In this document: positions 1 through 6,239 of the stretch, piece after piece
How the letters are laid out: each line of letters opens with the position of its first letter
Position numbering within the stretch: the first letter of the stretch is position 1
Assembly: GCA_963639765.1 (NCBI GenBank)
Contig: CAVHXA010000080.1
Coordinates: 1-8,208 of the forward strand
DNA length: 8,208 nt
Source: CAVHXA01 sp963639765
Lineage (GTDB): Bacteria; Bacillota; Clostridia; Oscillospirales; Oscillospiraceae
Direction of reading: 5' to 3'
Notes under the pieces: model-generated
Seen by the model: only the letters and a program-made list of their open reading frames with translations
What the model was told of the DNA's origin: nothing
Database searches by the model: none
Program-made: the position numbers and the translations under genes

Positions 1-478
1 CCAAGAATGATGCAGGAACCCTTCGCTGTCCCGCACTTCCAGTCATATTACTGGCGGCGTCGATTCTGAACTGCGGGAAGACAGTCAAGGTATATATCCA
101 GCGTGGAGTAGCCGTTTCCTTTGCAGGGCGCAACACATGGAACTCTGTTGAGCCGAATCCGATCCCGTTATATAAGCCTGTAGCTACAGCACCCTTACCG
201 TTTTCCATACAAGGTGTGATTTTCGCAAATAGCACATCGTTCTCCGCAAAGTACGTGAACCCTGTTTTCACCTCGTCATACGGCTTTACTTGTGTTGTGT
301 CAATGTCGCCCGACTCAGATACAGATGGCATGGGGACAAACGAAACCAACAATCCGTTTGTCAATCTCGCATCCTGACTTTTCTTGGGATTGATTTCGCA
401 TATTTCTCCCAATGAAGACATACCCCACCCGTGGGCATCCATTCCGGGCAAACCGAACATCTCCACAAATCGGGATTT
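1..478 (-). pseudogene. Partial hsdS: spare TRD2 cassette without its own start, cut by window edge
   Basis: Read on the minus strand, this is open from base 478 to the window edge in the hsdS frame and encodes about 159 residues. It begins with KSRFVEMFG, the motif ending the central helical region of HsdS, and continues through a complete second target recognition domain. It matches residues 171-329 of the complete HsdS at 3141-4238, with no indels and about 91% DNA identity by my count (41 differences in 478). Most differences are synonymous; I count nine amino acid changes, including Arg to Glu and Cys to Arg late in the domain. That pattern suggests the reading frame has been under selection. 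No promoter, ribosome binding site or TRD1 is visible: the recombinase stop codon lies four bases before it. An in-frame ATG at 460 has no properly spaced ribosome binding site. It is best read as a silent donor cassette for hsdS. It could instead be the original 3' half of hsdS, displaced by a duplication. Confidence 0.85.
1..478. repeat. Direct repeat, copy 1 (TRD2 repeat)
   Basis: This is the left copy of a long direct repeat whose partner is at 3251-3728, at a constant offset of 3250 bases. The right boundary is sharp: identity stops after base 478, where the partner continues into the central helix of hsdS A and this copy runs into the recombinase stop codon. The left boundary lies outside the window. 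Recombination between the copies would remove the recombinase, the DUF4365-like gene and hsdS B. Confidence 0.95.
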
Positions 479-482
479 GAGA

Positions 483-1478
483 TCAACCGATGTATTTTCG
501 ATGTGACAGCTTCACGTTGTTCTGGCTGACCATCGCATACTGCATTGTCGTGTCGATTTTGGCATGACCCAATAACCGCTGCACCTGCTCGATGGGCATT
601 CCCTTGTCGATTGCACGGGTAGCAAGCGTTCGCCTGAATTTGTGAGGGTGGACTTTTTCAAGGCCGAGCAGCTTTCCGAGCCTGCGCAACCGGATTTCCA
701 CTCCGCTGATTTTCAGCCGATCATGTGGATTGTCAAGGGTCACGAACAAAGCCGGATTTTGATCTGTTCGGCTGGCAATATAATTCTTCAAATGTATCTT
801 TGTGCGGGCATCAAAATATACCGGGCGTTCTTTACTGCCTTTGCCAAAGACAATGCACTCCCGGTTTTCAAAATCAATATCAGAAATGTTTAGATGGACA
901 AGCTCACCAACGCGCATACCGGTTGAAGACAGCATATCGATCATCGCCAGATCGCGCAGATTGCCACAACTGTCGCGCATCATTTCCATAGACTCGTCGG
1001 TATAGGTTTCTTTTACGGGTTTATTGGTGCGGATCTTGTGGATTCTACGAACGGGACTCTTTAGAATGTAATTTTCATCTTCCAGCCAAGCGAAAAAACT
1101 GGAGAGAATGCGACGAATGTTGTCGATATTGCCGCGACTGCAACCGCTGTTCTGTTGATAGTCCGCCAAATACTGGCGCAGATCATCGGTAGTGATATGC
1201 ACGACGCGCTTATCGAGGGTATGCAGCAGCTTGGCAATGGTGGTCTGGTAATAATGCAGCGTCTTCTCACTGCAGCCTTCTACACGCTTGGCGGAGAGAA
1301 ACATTTCCAACAGTTGCTCGTTGTTCTGTGCGTCCGGTTGGTCGATGACGGAATCGACTACCACGATGTCCTTACCCCAAAGCGCATGAGTCAGGGCTTC
1401 GTGCAGGACTTTCATCTGAGCGTTGTCCAGAATGGACAGGAGAGACTGTTCGACTTCAGTAATAAAAAGTTGCTTCAT
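483..1478 (-). CDS. Tyrosine recombinase (integrase family) inside the type I R-M locus
   Basis: This site-specific recombinase has 331 residues, within the usual XerC/XerD-like range. A helical N-terminal extension (about 1-50) precedes a SAM-like core-binding domain (about 54-150) and a catalytic domain. The full catalytic set is visible: Arg189 in STGMRVGEL, Lys216 in GKGSKERP, His279 and Arg282 in HPHKFRR, His305 in LLGHAKIDTT and nucleophile Tyr314 in MQYA. I chose the ATG at 1478 because AAGGAG (1488-1493) lies nine bases upstream. An in-frame TTG at 1523 would add 15 residues but has no ribosome binding site. The gene follows the DUF4365-like gene by 58 bases and ends four bases before the spare TRD2 cassette. 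Recombinases in this setting (for example the pneumococcal SpnD39III locus) rearrange hsdS genes, and that is the likely role here. A leftover integrase is the alternative. A hairpin encloses its ribosome binding site. Confidence 0.93.
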   Translation of the reverse strand: MKQLFITEVEQSLLSILDNAQMKVLHEALTHALWGKDIVVVDSVIDQPDAQNNEQLLEMFLSAKRVEGCSEKTLHYYQTTIAKLLHTLDKRVVHITTDDLRQYLADYQQNSGCSRGNIDNIRRILSSFFAWLEDENYILKSPVRRIHKIRTNKPVKETYTDESMEMMRDSCGNLRDLAMIDMLSSTGMRVGELVHLNISDIDFENRECIVFGKGSKERPVYFDARTKIHLKNYIASRTDQNPALFVTLDNPHDRLKISGVEIRLRRLGKLLGLEKVHPHKFRRTLATRAIDKGMPIEQVQRLLGHAKIDTTMQYAMVSQNNVKLSHRKYIG

Positions 1479-1516
1479 GTTGGTACGCTCCTTATTCTGG
1501 TGGGGTGTACCAACAT
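1477..1516 (-). promoter_or_regulatory. 10-bp inverted repeat enclosing the recombinase ribosome binding site and start
   Basis: ATGTTGGTAC (1477-1486) and GTACCAACAT (1507-1516) form a perfect 10-bp inverted repeat with a 20-base loop. On the transcript, the loop carries the AAGGAG ribosome binding site and the 3' arm includes the first bases of the recombinase ATG. The RNA could therefore fold into a hairpin that limits translation. A palindromic protein-binding site, for example for the recombinase itself, is the alternative. There is no U-run after it, so it is not a terminator. Confidence 0.6.
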
Positions 1517-1527
1517 CCTGCAACCAT
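1492..1527 (-). CDS. Possible 11-codon leader ORF before the recombinase
   Basis: ATG at 1527 opens a short frame, MVAGCWYTPPE, whose TAA stop overlaps the recombinase ribosome binding site. The frame covers the 5' arm of the hairpin at 1477-1516, so a translating ribosome would open the hairpin and expose the recombinase start. I see no clear ribosome binding site for it, and an ORF this short could arise by chance. It is listed only because of its exact placement relative to the hairpin. Confidence 0.2.
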   Translation of the reverse strand: MVAGCWYTPPE

Positions 1528-1536
1528 TGTGAGTTT

Positions 1537-2049
1537 TTATCTTGTTTTAATTAAATGCTCTGGTGGAGTATAAGAATATCGACTTCTAGCAACTTCTTGC
1601 AGATTATCATCTCCATTATTTAGACAATGATCCCTAGAAATGCGAATGCTGATTGTTTCCTGATTCTCCAGTTTTTCACTTGGTATACCATTTGCAATAT
1701 AGTATTCTTGTAGTGCTACATAGTACACTCTTTCAGTACAAACATCGACAAGAAATAACACAAATGAATTGCCAGAGTTTATCGCATAGCTAATCGTTTT
1801 TGTGTCGATTGAAAATGATATATTGCCAGCCATCAATTCTTTTAATTTCTTGGTGCCTTTGATCTGTCCTTCAATCTTATCGTTATTCCAGCGATCATTA
1901 ATTGATAATTCCAGAACACAATCCCGGCCAATGTCGATGTTGGTTTCTTCACGATAAAGCCAGTGATCGGCATTAAGCGTATAATGAACAATCGCACACG
2001 CTTTTGAGCCAATCTTCCTTTGCGGTGTATCTATTGGCATTCTGGGCAT
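1537..2049 (-). CDS. DUF4365-like protein, putative PD-(D/E)xK nuclease fold, in the R-M operon
   Basis: This protein of 170 residues starts at an ATG preceded by GAGGTG with five bases between, nine bases after the hsdS B stop, so it is almost certainly co-transcribed. Residues 11-70 follow the pattern I associate with DUF4365: RKIGSKA, then WLYREETNIDIGRDCVLEL, then GQIKGT. Asp43, Glu47, Gln62 and Lys64 are plausible counterparts of the PD-(D/E)xK core (acidic residues, then Q-x-K on the next strand). A hydrophobic strand, SFVLFLVDV (95-103), followed by YYVAL also fits that family. No signal peptide or membrane segment is seen. DUF4365 proteins recur near defence genes. Here the protein may act as an accessory nuclease or help the S subunits, but that is inference. 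Its coding sequence looks more AT-rich than hsdM, consistent with separate acquisition. Family assignment is from memory of the motif pattern. Confidence 0.75.
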   Translation of the reverse strand: MPRMPIDTPQRKIGSKACAIVHYTLNADHWLYREETNIDIGRDCVLELSINDRWNNDKIEGQIKGTKKLKELMAGNISFSIDTKTISYAINSGNSFVLFLVDVCTERVYYVALQEYYIANGIPSEKLENQETISIRISRDHCLNNGDDNLQEVARSRYSYTPPEHLIKTR

Positions 2050-2058
2050 AATAACACC

Positions 2059-3144
2059 TCATCCAAAATATTGCTGCATCAGCGATTTCTTCAGAGTTTC
2101 CAGCTTTTCGAGGCTTTGCTTCACTGCCAATTTTGATTTGTCGGTCTGTTCGACGAAGGCTGCAAACTGTTCTTGTAGCGCCATTGGGGGGATGCAAATC
2201 AATAGTGGAGCTATGTCCTTATTATTGATCTGCGGGACAGACGATCCATTGTTTAATGTGCCAAGATCAACGGTGTTAAAATACGCCATCAGATACTGCG
2301 GCGTTAATCTTCTACCAGCAGTTACGCCCATGACGTTTAGATCCGCACAAATAGGAAGCCTCGTGAGGCGCTTTTTGTTTGTGCCGATCGCCCCACCTCT
2401 TTTGGGGAATACCACTGTTCCTACCGGAAATACGCCTGTGCCAGCAGTCTGCTCCGAAACAAATCTTGATGATGTTGTGATATACTGCTCGTTTCCGGGA
2501 TAATTCATGTCACCGACTTTTACATACGGTATTGCCCCACCTTCATTTTCTTTATCAGCAGGCAGGGACGTTCCGCTTTTCAGAGTGCAACATGCGCCTA
2601 TTGTTGTTTGTTGCCAACCATAGGGGTTGGCTGTTTGATCACCGAACAGTTCGATAAATCGGGACTTGACGGTCTGCTCTATTAACGCTATTTGTCGTTG
2701 CCTTTTATCGATAAGTGTATTGCATTTTTCGAGGCATTCAATGATTTCTGTCTGTCTTTCGATGCTGGGAAGAGGAATAAGGGCGTCCGTGAGATTACTT
2801 AGTTTTATGTACTTAATAACCCCACCAATTGACTGTGTTCGCAACACTTCCACATAGATGTCAAAGAAAAAATACAGGTATTTTACAAGCAATTTTCTCT
2901 TGTCCGCAGACTCAATAATATAGGTGCGCTGATATGCATCGAACTTTCCGTCATAGTATTTTACATTCAAATCGCCGTTTCCTGCTACTAAGACACACTC
3001 ACAATCGTATGAATACGAAGCAATTCGCAATGGTTCTTTGGAACAGGTAAAAAAAGGATATTGTCCGTTCTCTGATGACGCATTTGCATCCAGCTTTCCA
3101 GTGCGAATGTATGTCAGATCACCCAATTTTACGAAACCGCTCAT
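2059..3144 (-). CDS. hsdS: Type I restriction-modification specificity subunit HsdS (copy B)
   Basis: This is a specificity (S) subunit of 361 residues that would direct the methyltransferase and restriction complexes to a bipartite DNA site. TRD1 (about 1-125) begins FVKLGDLTYIRTGKLDA. The central helices (about 128-167) end in VKSRFIELFG. TRD2 (about 175-318) contains GWQQTTIGACCTLKSGTSLP and ends NNKDIAPLLICIPP. The C-terminal helix (322-361) is ALQEQFAAFVEQTDKSKL followed by a full tail ending KKSLMQQYFG. Length and layout are those of a complete HsdS. Its ATG overlaps the hsdS A stop as ATGA, and the ribosome binding site GGAGGTG lies within the last codons of hsdS A, so the two are translationally coupled. 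Both TRDs differ from those of hsdS A, so a different target site is expected. It is unlikely to be a pseudogene, since the frame is intact. Confidence 0.92.
   Translation of the reverse strand: MSGFVKLGDLTYIRTGKLDANASSENGQYPFFTCSKEPLRIASYSYDCECVLVAGNGDLNVKYYDGKFDAYQRTYIIESADKRKLLVKYLYFFFDIYVEVLRTQSIGGVIKYIKLSNLTDALIPLPSIERQTEIIECLEKCNTLIDKRQRQIALIEQTVKSRFIELFGDQTANPYGWQQTTIGACCTLKSGTSLPADKENEGGAIPYVKVGDMNYPGNEQYITTSSRFVSEQTAGTGVFPVGTVVFPKRGGAIGTNKKRLTRLPICADLNVMGVTAGRRLTPQYLMAYFNTVDLGTLNNGSSVPQINNKDIAPLLICIPPMALQEQFAAFVEQTDKSKLAVKQSLEKLETLKKSLMQQYFG
2131..2143. repeat. 13-bp direct repeat at the DKSKL codons of hsdS B
   Basis: TTTTGATTTGTCG recurs exactly at 3171-3183 in hsdS A. Both copies encode Asp-Lys-Ser-Lys-Leu in the C-terminal helix. 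The two genes diverge completely just after this point, which marks it as a possible crossover point. Conservation for coding reasons alone is also possible. Confidence 0.5.
2656..2664. repeat. Short conserved core at the central-helix/TRD2 junction of hsdS B
   Basis: AAATCGGGA occurs at the same codons (encoding the SRF of KSRF) here, at 3717-3725 in hsdS A and at 467-475 in the spare cassette. These positions are the usual domain-swap junction in HsdS proteins and are candidate crossover sites. The similarity around hsdS B is short and may only reflect protein conservation. Confidence 0.4.
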
Positions 3145-4238
3145 GCTGCCACCTCCATCTTACCGCAAAGTTTTGATTTGTCGACTTCGGTGACAAAGGC
3201 GGCAAAGCGGTTCTGGAGCTCCAGCGGGGGCTCCGAAACACGATAGTTTTCCAAGAATGATGCAGGAACCCTTCGCTGTCCCGCACTTCCAGTCATATTA
3301 CTGGCAGCGTCGATCCTAAACTGAGGGAAGACAGTCAAGGTATATATCCAGCATGGAGTAGCCGTTCTCTTTGCAGGGCGCAACACATGGAACTCTGTTG
3401 AACCGAATCCAATTCCATTATGTAAGCCGATAGCTATGGCACCCTTACCATTTTCCATACAGGGCGTGATTTTCGCAAAGAGTACATCGTTTTCTGCAAA
3501 GTATGTAAATCCTGTTTTCACCTCGTCGTATGGTTTTACTTGTGTTGCGTCGATGTCGCCCGACTCAGATACAGACGGCATGGGGACGAACGAAACCAAC
3601 AATCCATTTGTCAATCGCGCATCCTGACTTTTCTTGGGATTGATTTCGCATATTTCTCCCAATGAAGCCATACCCCACCCATGGACATCCGTTCCGGGCA
3701 AACCAAACATCTCTACAAATCGGGATTTTACAAGCTCATCCAGCTTGACAAGCTGCTTTTCACTTGCATCGATTATTCCTTGTACTCGGTCAATCTTGTC
3801 GACGATTTTTTCTTGATCTTCAATCGAATAGACTGGAATTTCGTATGTCAACCAGCGAGACAAGTCAATCGTTTTCCCTTGTCTACTTCCTTTCTTTACA
3901 TAGCGAACAAACATATCCTGATTCCTGCATTCAAGACAATACCTTAGATAATTTGGATTGATATTGTTAATGCGATAGGTATGATATGCAGGCGAAACAG
4001 AGTAAGTTTCATCTGTCGAGAGTATACCTATATCAATTTGAACCGAACCCATTCCAATGGTCAGCGTATTTTTGAAAATAAGCTTATTCTTGGAATAGTC
4101 TTTTGCCAGTTCTTTCGAATAAATGCTATCTCGAGAACGAATTCCATATCTACCGACCGCAACAGGTCTGTATTTATTATCTATATTTCTTTCCGTATAC
4201 TCGGAAAGAAACTCGTTAAGATGCATACTTTTAATCAT
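3141..4238 (-). CDS. hsdS: Type I restriction-modification specificity subunit HsdS (copy A), shortened C-terminus
   Basis: This S subunit has 365 residues. TRD1 covers about 1-135 (starting MHLNEFLSEYTERN and ending DLSRWLTYEIPVYS). The central helices cover about 139-178 (EDQEKIVDKIDRVQGI through VKSRFVEMFG), TRD2 about 183-335, and a C-terminal helix starts at ELQNRFAAFVTEVDKSKL. Unlike copy B, the helix stops eleven residues after the DKS codons, ending KLCGKMEVAA. About 20 residues of the helix that normally packs against the central helices are missing, and the codons in their place form the ribosome binding site of hsdS B. The start at 4238 is supported by GGAGG (4246-4250) seven bases upstream. 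TRD2 is the segment duplicated at 1-478. It forms an operon with hsdM and hsdS B. It is probably functional, but the loss of the tail could weaken assembly. Confidence 0.92.
   Translation of the reverse strand: MIKSMHLNEFLSEYTERNIDNKYRPVAVGRYGIRSRDSIYSKELAKDYSKNKLIFKNTLTIGMGSVQIDIGILSTDETYSVSPAYHTYRINNINPNYLRYCLECRNQDMFVRYVKKGSRQGKTIDLSRWLTYEIPVYSIEDQEKIVDKIDRVQGIIDASEKQLVKLDELVKSRFVEMFGLPGTDVHGWGMASLGEICEINPKKSQDARLTNGLLVSFVPMPSVSESGDIDATQVKPYDEVKTGFTYFAENDVLFAKITPCMENGKGAIAIGLHNGIGFGSTEFHVLRPAKRTATPCWIYTLTVFPQFRIDAASNMTGSAGQRRVPASFLENYRVSEPPLELQNRFAAFVTEVDKSKLCGKMEVAA
3171..3183. repeat. 13-bp direct repeat at the DKSKL codons of hsdS A
   Basis: This is identical to 2131-2143 in hsdS B, in the same reading frame and protein position. 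It lies just before the abnormal end of hsdS A. Confidence 0.5.
3251..3728. repeat. Direct repeat, copy 2 (TRD2 of hsdS A)
   Basis: This is the partner of the repeat at 1-478, in the same orientation and without indels. Its right boundary at 3728 is the first base of codon 171 (Lys of KSRF), the junction of the central helix and TRD2. This argues that the duplication follows a functional module and not a random break. Confidence 0.95.
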
Positions 4239-4240
4239 GC

Positions 4241-4315
4241 TTAATCCTCCATGAATAGGTTTTCTATGATTTTCGTTTTTGCCGTCATTCGTTCTGGATT
4301 AAAATACCGGATCAT
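4241..4315 (-). CDS. 24-codon micro-ORF between hsdM and hsdS A
   Basis: The ATG at 4315 overlaps the hsdM stop as ATGA. The frame reads MIRYFNPERMTAK then TKIIENLFMED and stops at TAA two bases before the hsdS A start codon. The hsdS A ribosome binding site GGAGG lies in its last codons. It fills the whole hsdM-hsdS gap with coupling at both ends, so it could relay ribosomes from hsdM to hsdS and set the M to S ratio, or encode a small conserved peptide. I recognise no family. At this length, chance cannot be excluded. Confidence 0.45.
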   Translation of the reverse strand: MIRYFNPERMTAKTKIIENLFMED

Positions 4316-5769
4316 AGCATCCCCTTCAGCACCTTCAGTCCTTCGTCGATCTCTTTCTGCAGGCTTTCCAGCTCCGCCAGAATTTCACTGGTGGGCGGGT
4401 ATTCAACGGCCTGATATTCTACCTTCTTGTATTTGTTGATGGAAAGGTCATATCCGTTGTCCACGATTTCCTGTTTGGGCACGAAGAAGCTCTTTTCGGT
4501 GCGCTCGCGGGTTTCTTCCTGATCGAGGTGATGGAAGCGTTCGATGATGTCAGGAATGTCGTTCTGGTCGATGGGACTGCGCTTGTCGTCCAAGCTAAAA
4601 CCGTCTGCTGCCATATCATAGAACCAGACCTTGTCCGTACCGCCGTGTCCGGTTTTGGTGAAGATCAGAATAGCAGTAGAAACACCGGCATAGGGTTTGA
4701 ACACGCCGGACGGCATAGAGATAACAGCCTCAAGGCGGTTGAATTCCACCAATTCCTGCCGCAGTGCCTTATGTGCCTTGGAAGAGCCGAAAAGCACGCC
4801 GTCCGGCACGATGGATGCACAGCGACCGCCGATTTTCAATGCTTTGAGGAATAGAGCGAGGAAGAGCAATTCCGTCTTCTTTGTAGGTGCGATAGCAAGC
4901 AGATCCTTGGAGATCGTCTCCTTGTCAAGGCTGCCGGTAAATGGAGGATTTGCCATGATCAACGTATACTCATCGCGGTGGGTATTATCTTCGGAAAGGG
5001 AGTCCATCCACGTAATATTAGGTGCTTCTACACCATGAAGCATCATGTTCATTGCACCGATACGCAGCATGGTTTGATCCGTGTCAAAGCCGGAGAACAT
5101 GGTGGTGGTATAATGGCGCTTGTTCGCGGTTTTCATCAGATCCATCGCATAGTGTTCACTGACATACTGAGCTGCCGCACAGATAAAGCCGGCACTGCCC
5201 ATAGCCGGATCGCAGATGACATCATCTATCTGAGGCTGCATCAACTCCACCATCATCTTGATGATGTGACGTGGCGTACGGAACTGGCCGTTGGTGCCGC
5301 TTTGAGCAATCTGGCTGAGCAGATATTCATAGACATCTCCCATGATGTCCTTGTTGTTGAGGTCGAGATTATCGAGTGCGTCAACCACCTTAACCAGCAC
5401 GCGTGCGGTCGGCACGAGGAACAGTGCATCCTTCATATAGCGAGCGAAGGCAGTGTCTTTGCCCGCGTGCAGTTCGTTCTTGATGAAGGGAAATACACTA
5501 TCCGTCATGTTTCTGAACATGGCTTCCGACTCGAAGTGGCGGAATTTGCTCCAACGGCAATTCTGGTGCGCACTGTCAAAAATTGGATCGACAACTTCCA
5601 TGTCAAATGCAGCTGCGTTGGCTTCCTTGCGCAGCTCGTTGTCGTCCAGAATCTTGATAAACATCAAATAGGTGATTTGTTCAATGACCGTAAGGGGATT
5701 TGTCATGCCTGAAGACCAGAATATATCCCAAATACCATCGATTTTGTTTTTAAGTTCGCCGGTTATCAT
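4312..5769 (-). CDS. hsdM: Type I restriction-modification DNA methyltransferase subunit HsdM
   Basis: This is the modification (M) subunit, 485 residues, a normal length. It transfers a methyl group from S-adenosylmethionine to adenine at the site chosen by HsdS. The N-terminal helical domain (about 1-130) includes LTVIEQITYLMFIKILDD. GQFRTPRHI (161-169) follows, then the cofactor motif DPAMGSAGF (187-195). The catalytic N6-adenine motif is NPPF (274-277), with FKPYAGVSTAILIFTK further on. The C-terminal region ends in a helix, SEILAELESLQKEIDEGLKVL, of the kind that packs against HsdS. The ATG at 5769 is supported by AAGGAGT (5778-5784) at good spacing. It is the first gene of the operon, behind a near-consensus promoter. 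No hsdR is seen next to it; in this layout hsdR may lie further left. Identification is secure. Confidence 0.97.
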   Translation of the reverse strand: MITGELKNKIDGIWDIFWSSGMTNPLTVIEQITYLMFIKILDDNELRKEANAAAFDMEVVDPIFDSAHQNCRWSKFRHFESEAMFRNMTDSVFPFIKNELHAGKDTAFARYMKDALFLVPTARVLVKVVDALDNLDLNNKDIMGDVYEYLLSQIAQSGTNGQFRTPRHIIKMMVELMQPQIDDVICDPAMGSAGFICAAAQYVSEHYAMDLMKTANKRHYTTTMFSGFDTDQTMLRIGAMNMMLHGVEAPNITWMDSLSEDNTHRDEYTLIMANPPFTGSLDKETISKDLLAIAPTKKTELLFLALFLKALKIGGRCASIVPDGVLFGSSKAHKALRQELVEFNRLEAVISMPSGVFKPYAGVSTAILIFTKTGHGGTDKVWFYDMAADGFSLDDKRSPIDQNDIPDIIERFHHLDQEETRERTEKSFFVPKQEIVDNGYDLSINKYKKVEYQAVEYPPTSEILAELESLQKEIDEGLKVLKGML

Positions 5770-5799
5770 GTGCGTGTACTCCTTTTTTCTCTATTGCTT

Positions 5800-5814
5800 C
5801 ATTCCGAGGGAATG
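5800..5814. promoter_or_regulatory. Small perfect inverted repeat in the hsdM leader
   Basis: CATTCC and GGAATG flank three bases between the hsdM promoter and its ribosome binding site. It could be a short hairpin in the leader RNA or a half-site palindrome for a regulator. Six base pairs can arise by chance. Confidence 0.3.
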
Positions 5815-5836
5815 TTGAGTTAAATCGCCTTTCTTA

Positions 5837-5865
5837 ATTATAATGAAAAGTCAGCTTCTTTTCAA
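5837..5865 (-). promoter_or_regulatory. Sigma-A promoter of the hsdM-hsdS operon
   Basis: On the minus strand, TTGAAA (5860-5865) and TATAAT (5837-5842) are separated by exactly 17 bases. Transcription would start near 5830, about 60 bases before the hsdM ATG. This is the only strong promoter I found for the left-hand genes, which supports a single operon. Confidence 0.8.
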
Positions 5866-5888
5866 GACTGAATTTCTCGACAAAAGCA

Positions 5889-5918
5889 AAATATACAACG
5901 CCCTGTGACCGTATATTT
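5889..5918 (-). terminator. Possible weak terminator after the 105-residue gene
   Basis: AAATATAC (5911-5918 on the minus strand) and its complement at 5889-5896 form an 8-bp inverted repeat with a 14-base loop, followed on the minus strand by a T-rich stretch. It sits just after the stop of the repressor operon and before the hsdM promoter, where a terminator is expected. The stem is AT-rich, so it would be weak. Confidence 0.3.
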
Positions 5919-5921
5919 GTT

Positions 5922-6239
5922 TCAACCGTTCCCATTCGTCGGAATCGTCTCCACATACCATCTCGCGATATGGTTCGCAAATGTCGAATCCGACTTTTCA
6001 AAGAACAGCCGCCGTTCCTGACCGTGAATCATGATCGTGTAGCACGCGCCCCTCGCGCCGCGACGATAGAAGTCTGCGGGGCGATAATCCTTCACCGCAT
6101 CGATTTTGAACGTGCGCCCGTCCGACCAGGTGATGGAGCGCGGCTGTATATAGCCGGTACTGTCAAAGTCCGAATTCACGGCCACATAGACCTTTTCCCG
6201 ATGTACACGCCTATCTTTCATGCGCTTATCCTCTGTCAT
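5922..6239 (-). CDS. Small conserved-looking protein coupled to the S24 repressor
   Basis: This 105-residue protein has a start overlapping the repressor stop as ATGA, so it is translated from the repressor mRNA. A second ATG at 6221, preceded by AGAGG, would give 99 residues (MKDRRVHREK) and is a credible alternative start. The middle reads like a small beta-rich domain: KVYVAVNSDFDSTG, then PRSITWSDGRTFKIDAV, then YTIMIHGQERRLFFEK and finally ARWYVE. The run of P-x-x-I-T-W-x-D-G-R, I-x-x-V and the terminal RWYVE resembles small proteins I recall beside SOS-type repressors and Y-family polymerase genes in Clostridia. I cannot name the family with certainty. No catalytic motif, signal peptide or membrane segment is evident. 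It may modulate the repressor or the stress response; that is inference from position only. Confidence 0.8.
   Translation of the reverse strand: MTEDKRMKDRRVHREKVYVAVNSDFDSTGYIQPRSITWSDGRTFKIDAVKDYRPADFYRRGARGACYTIMIHGQERRLFFEKSDSTFANHIARWYVETIPTNGNG

Noticed and set aside
1155..1532. Plus-strand open frame opposite the recombinase
   Set aside because: It is antisense to the recombinase, whose catalytic residues are complete. The frame has no plausible start signal.
1..3728. Inverted TRD repeats of a classical hsdS inverton
   Set aside because: I looked for hsdS sequence on the plus strand and found none; all copies in the window point the same way. Inverted copies may exist left of the window.
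4978..5712. Long plus-strand open frame (244 codons) opposite hsdM
   Set aside because: It is fully antisense to the well-supported hsdM, shows no recognisable motif, and is explained by the codon pattern of the opposite strand.
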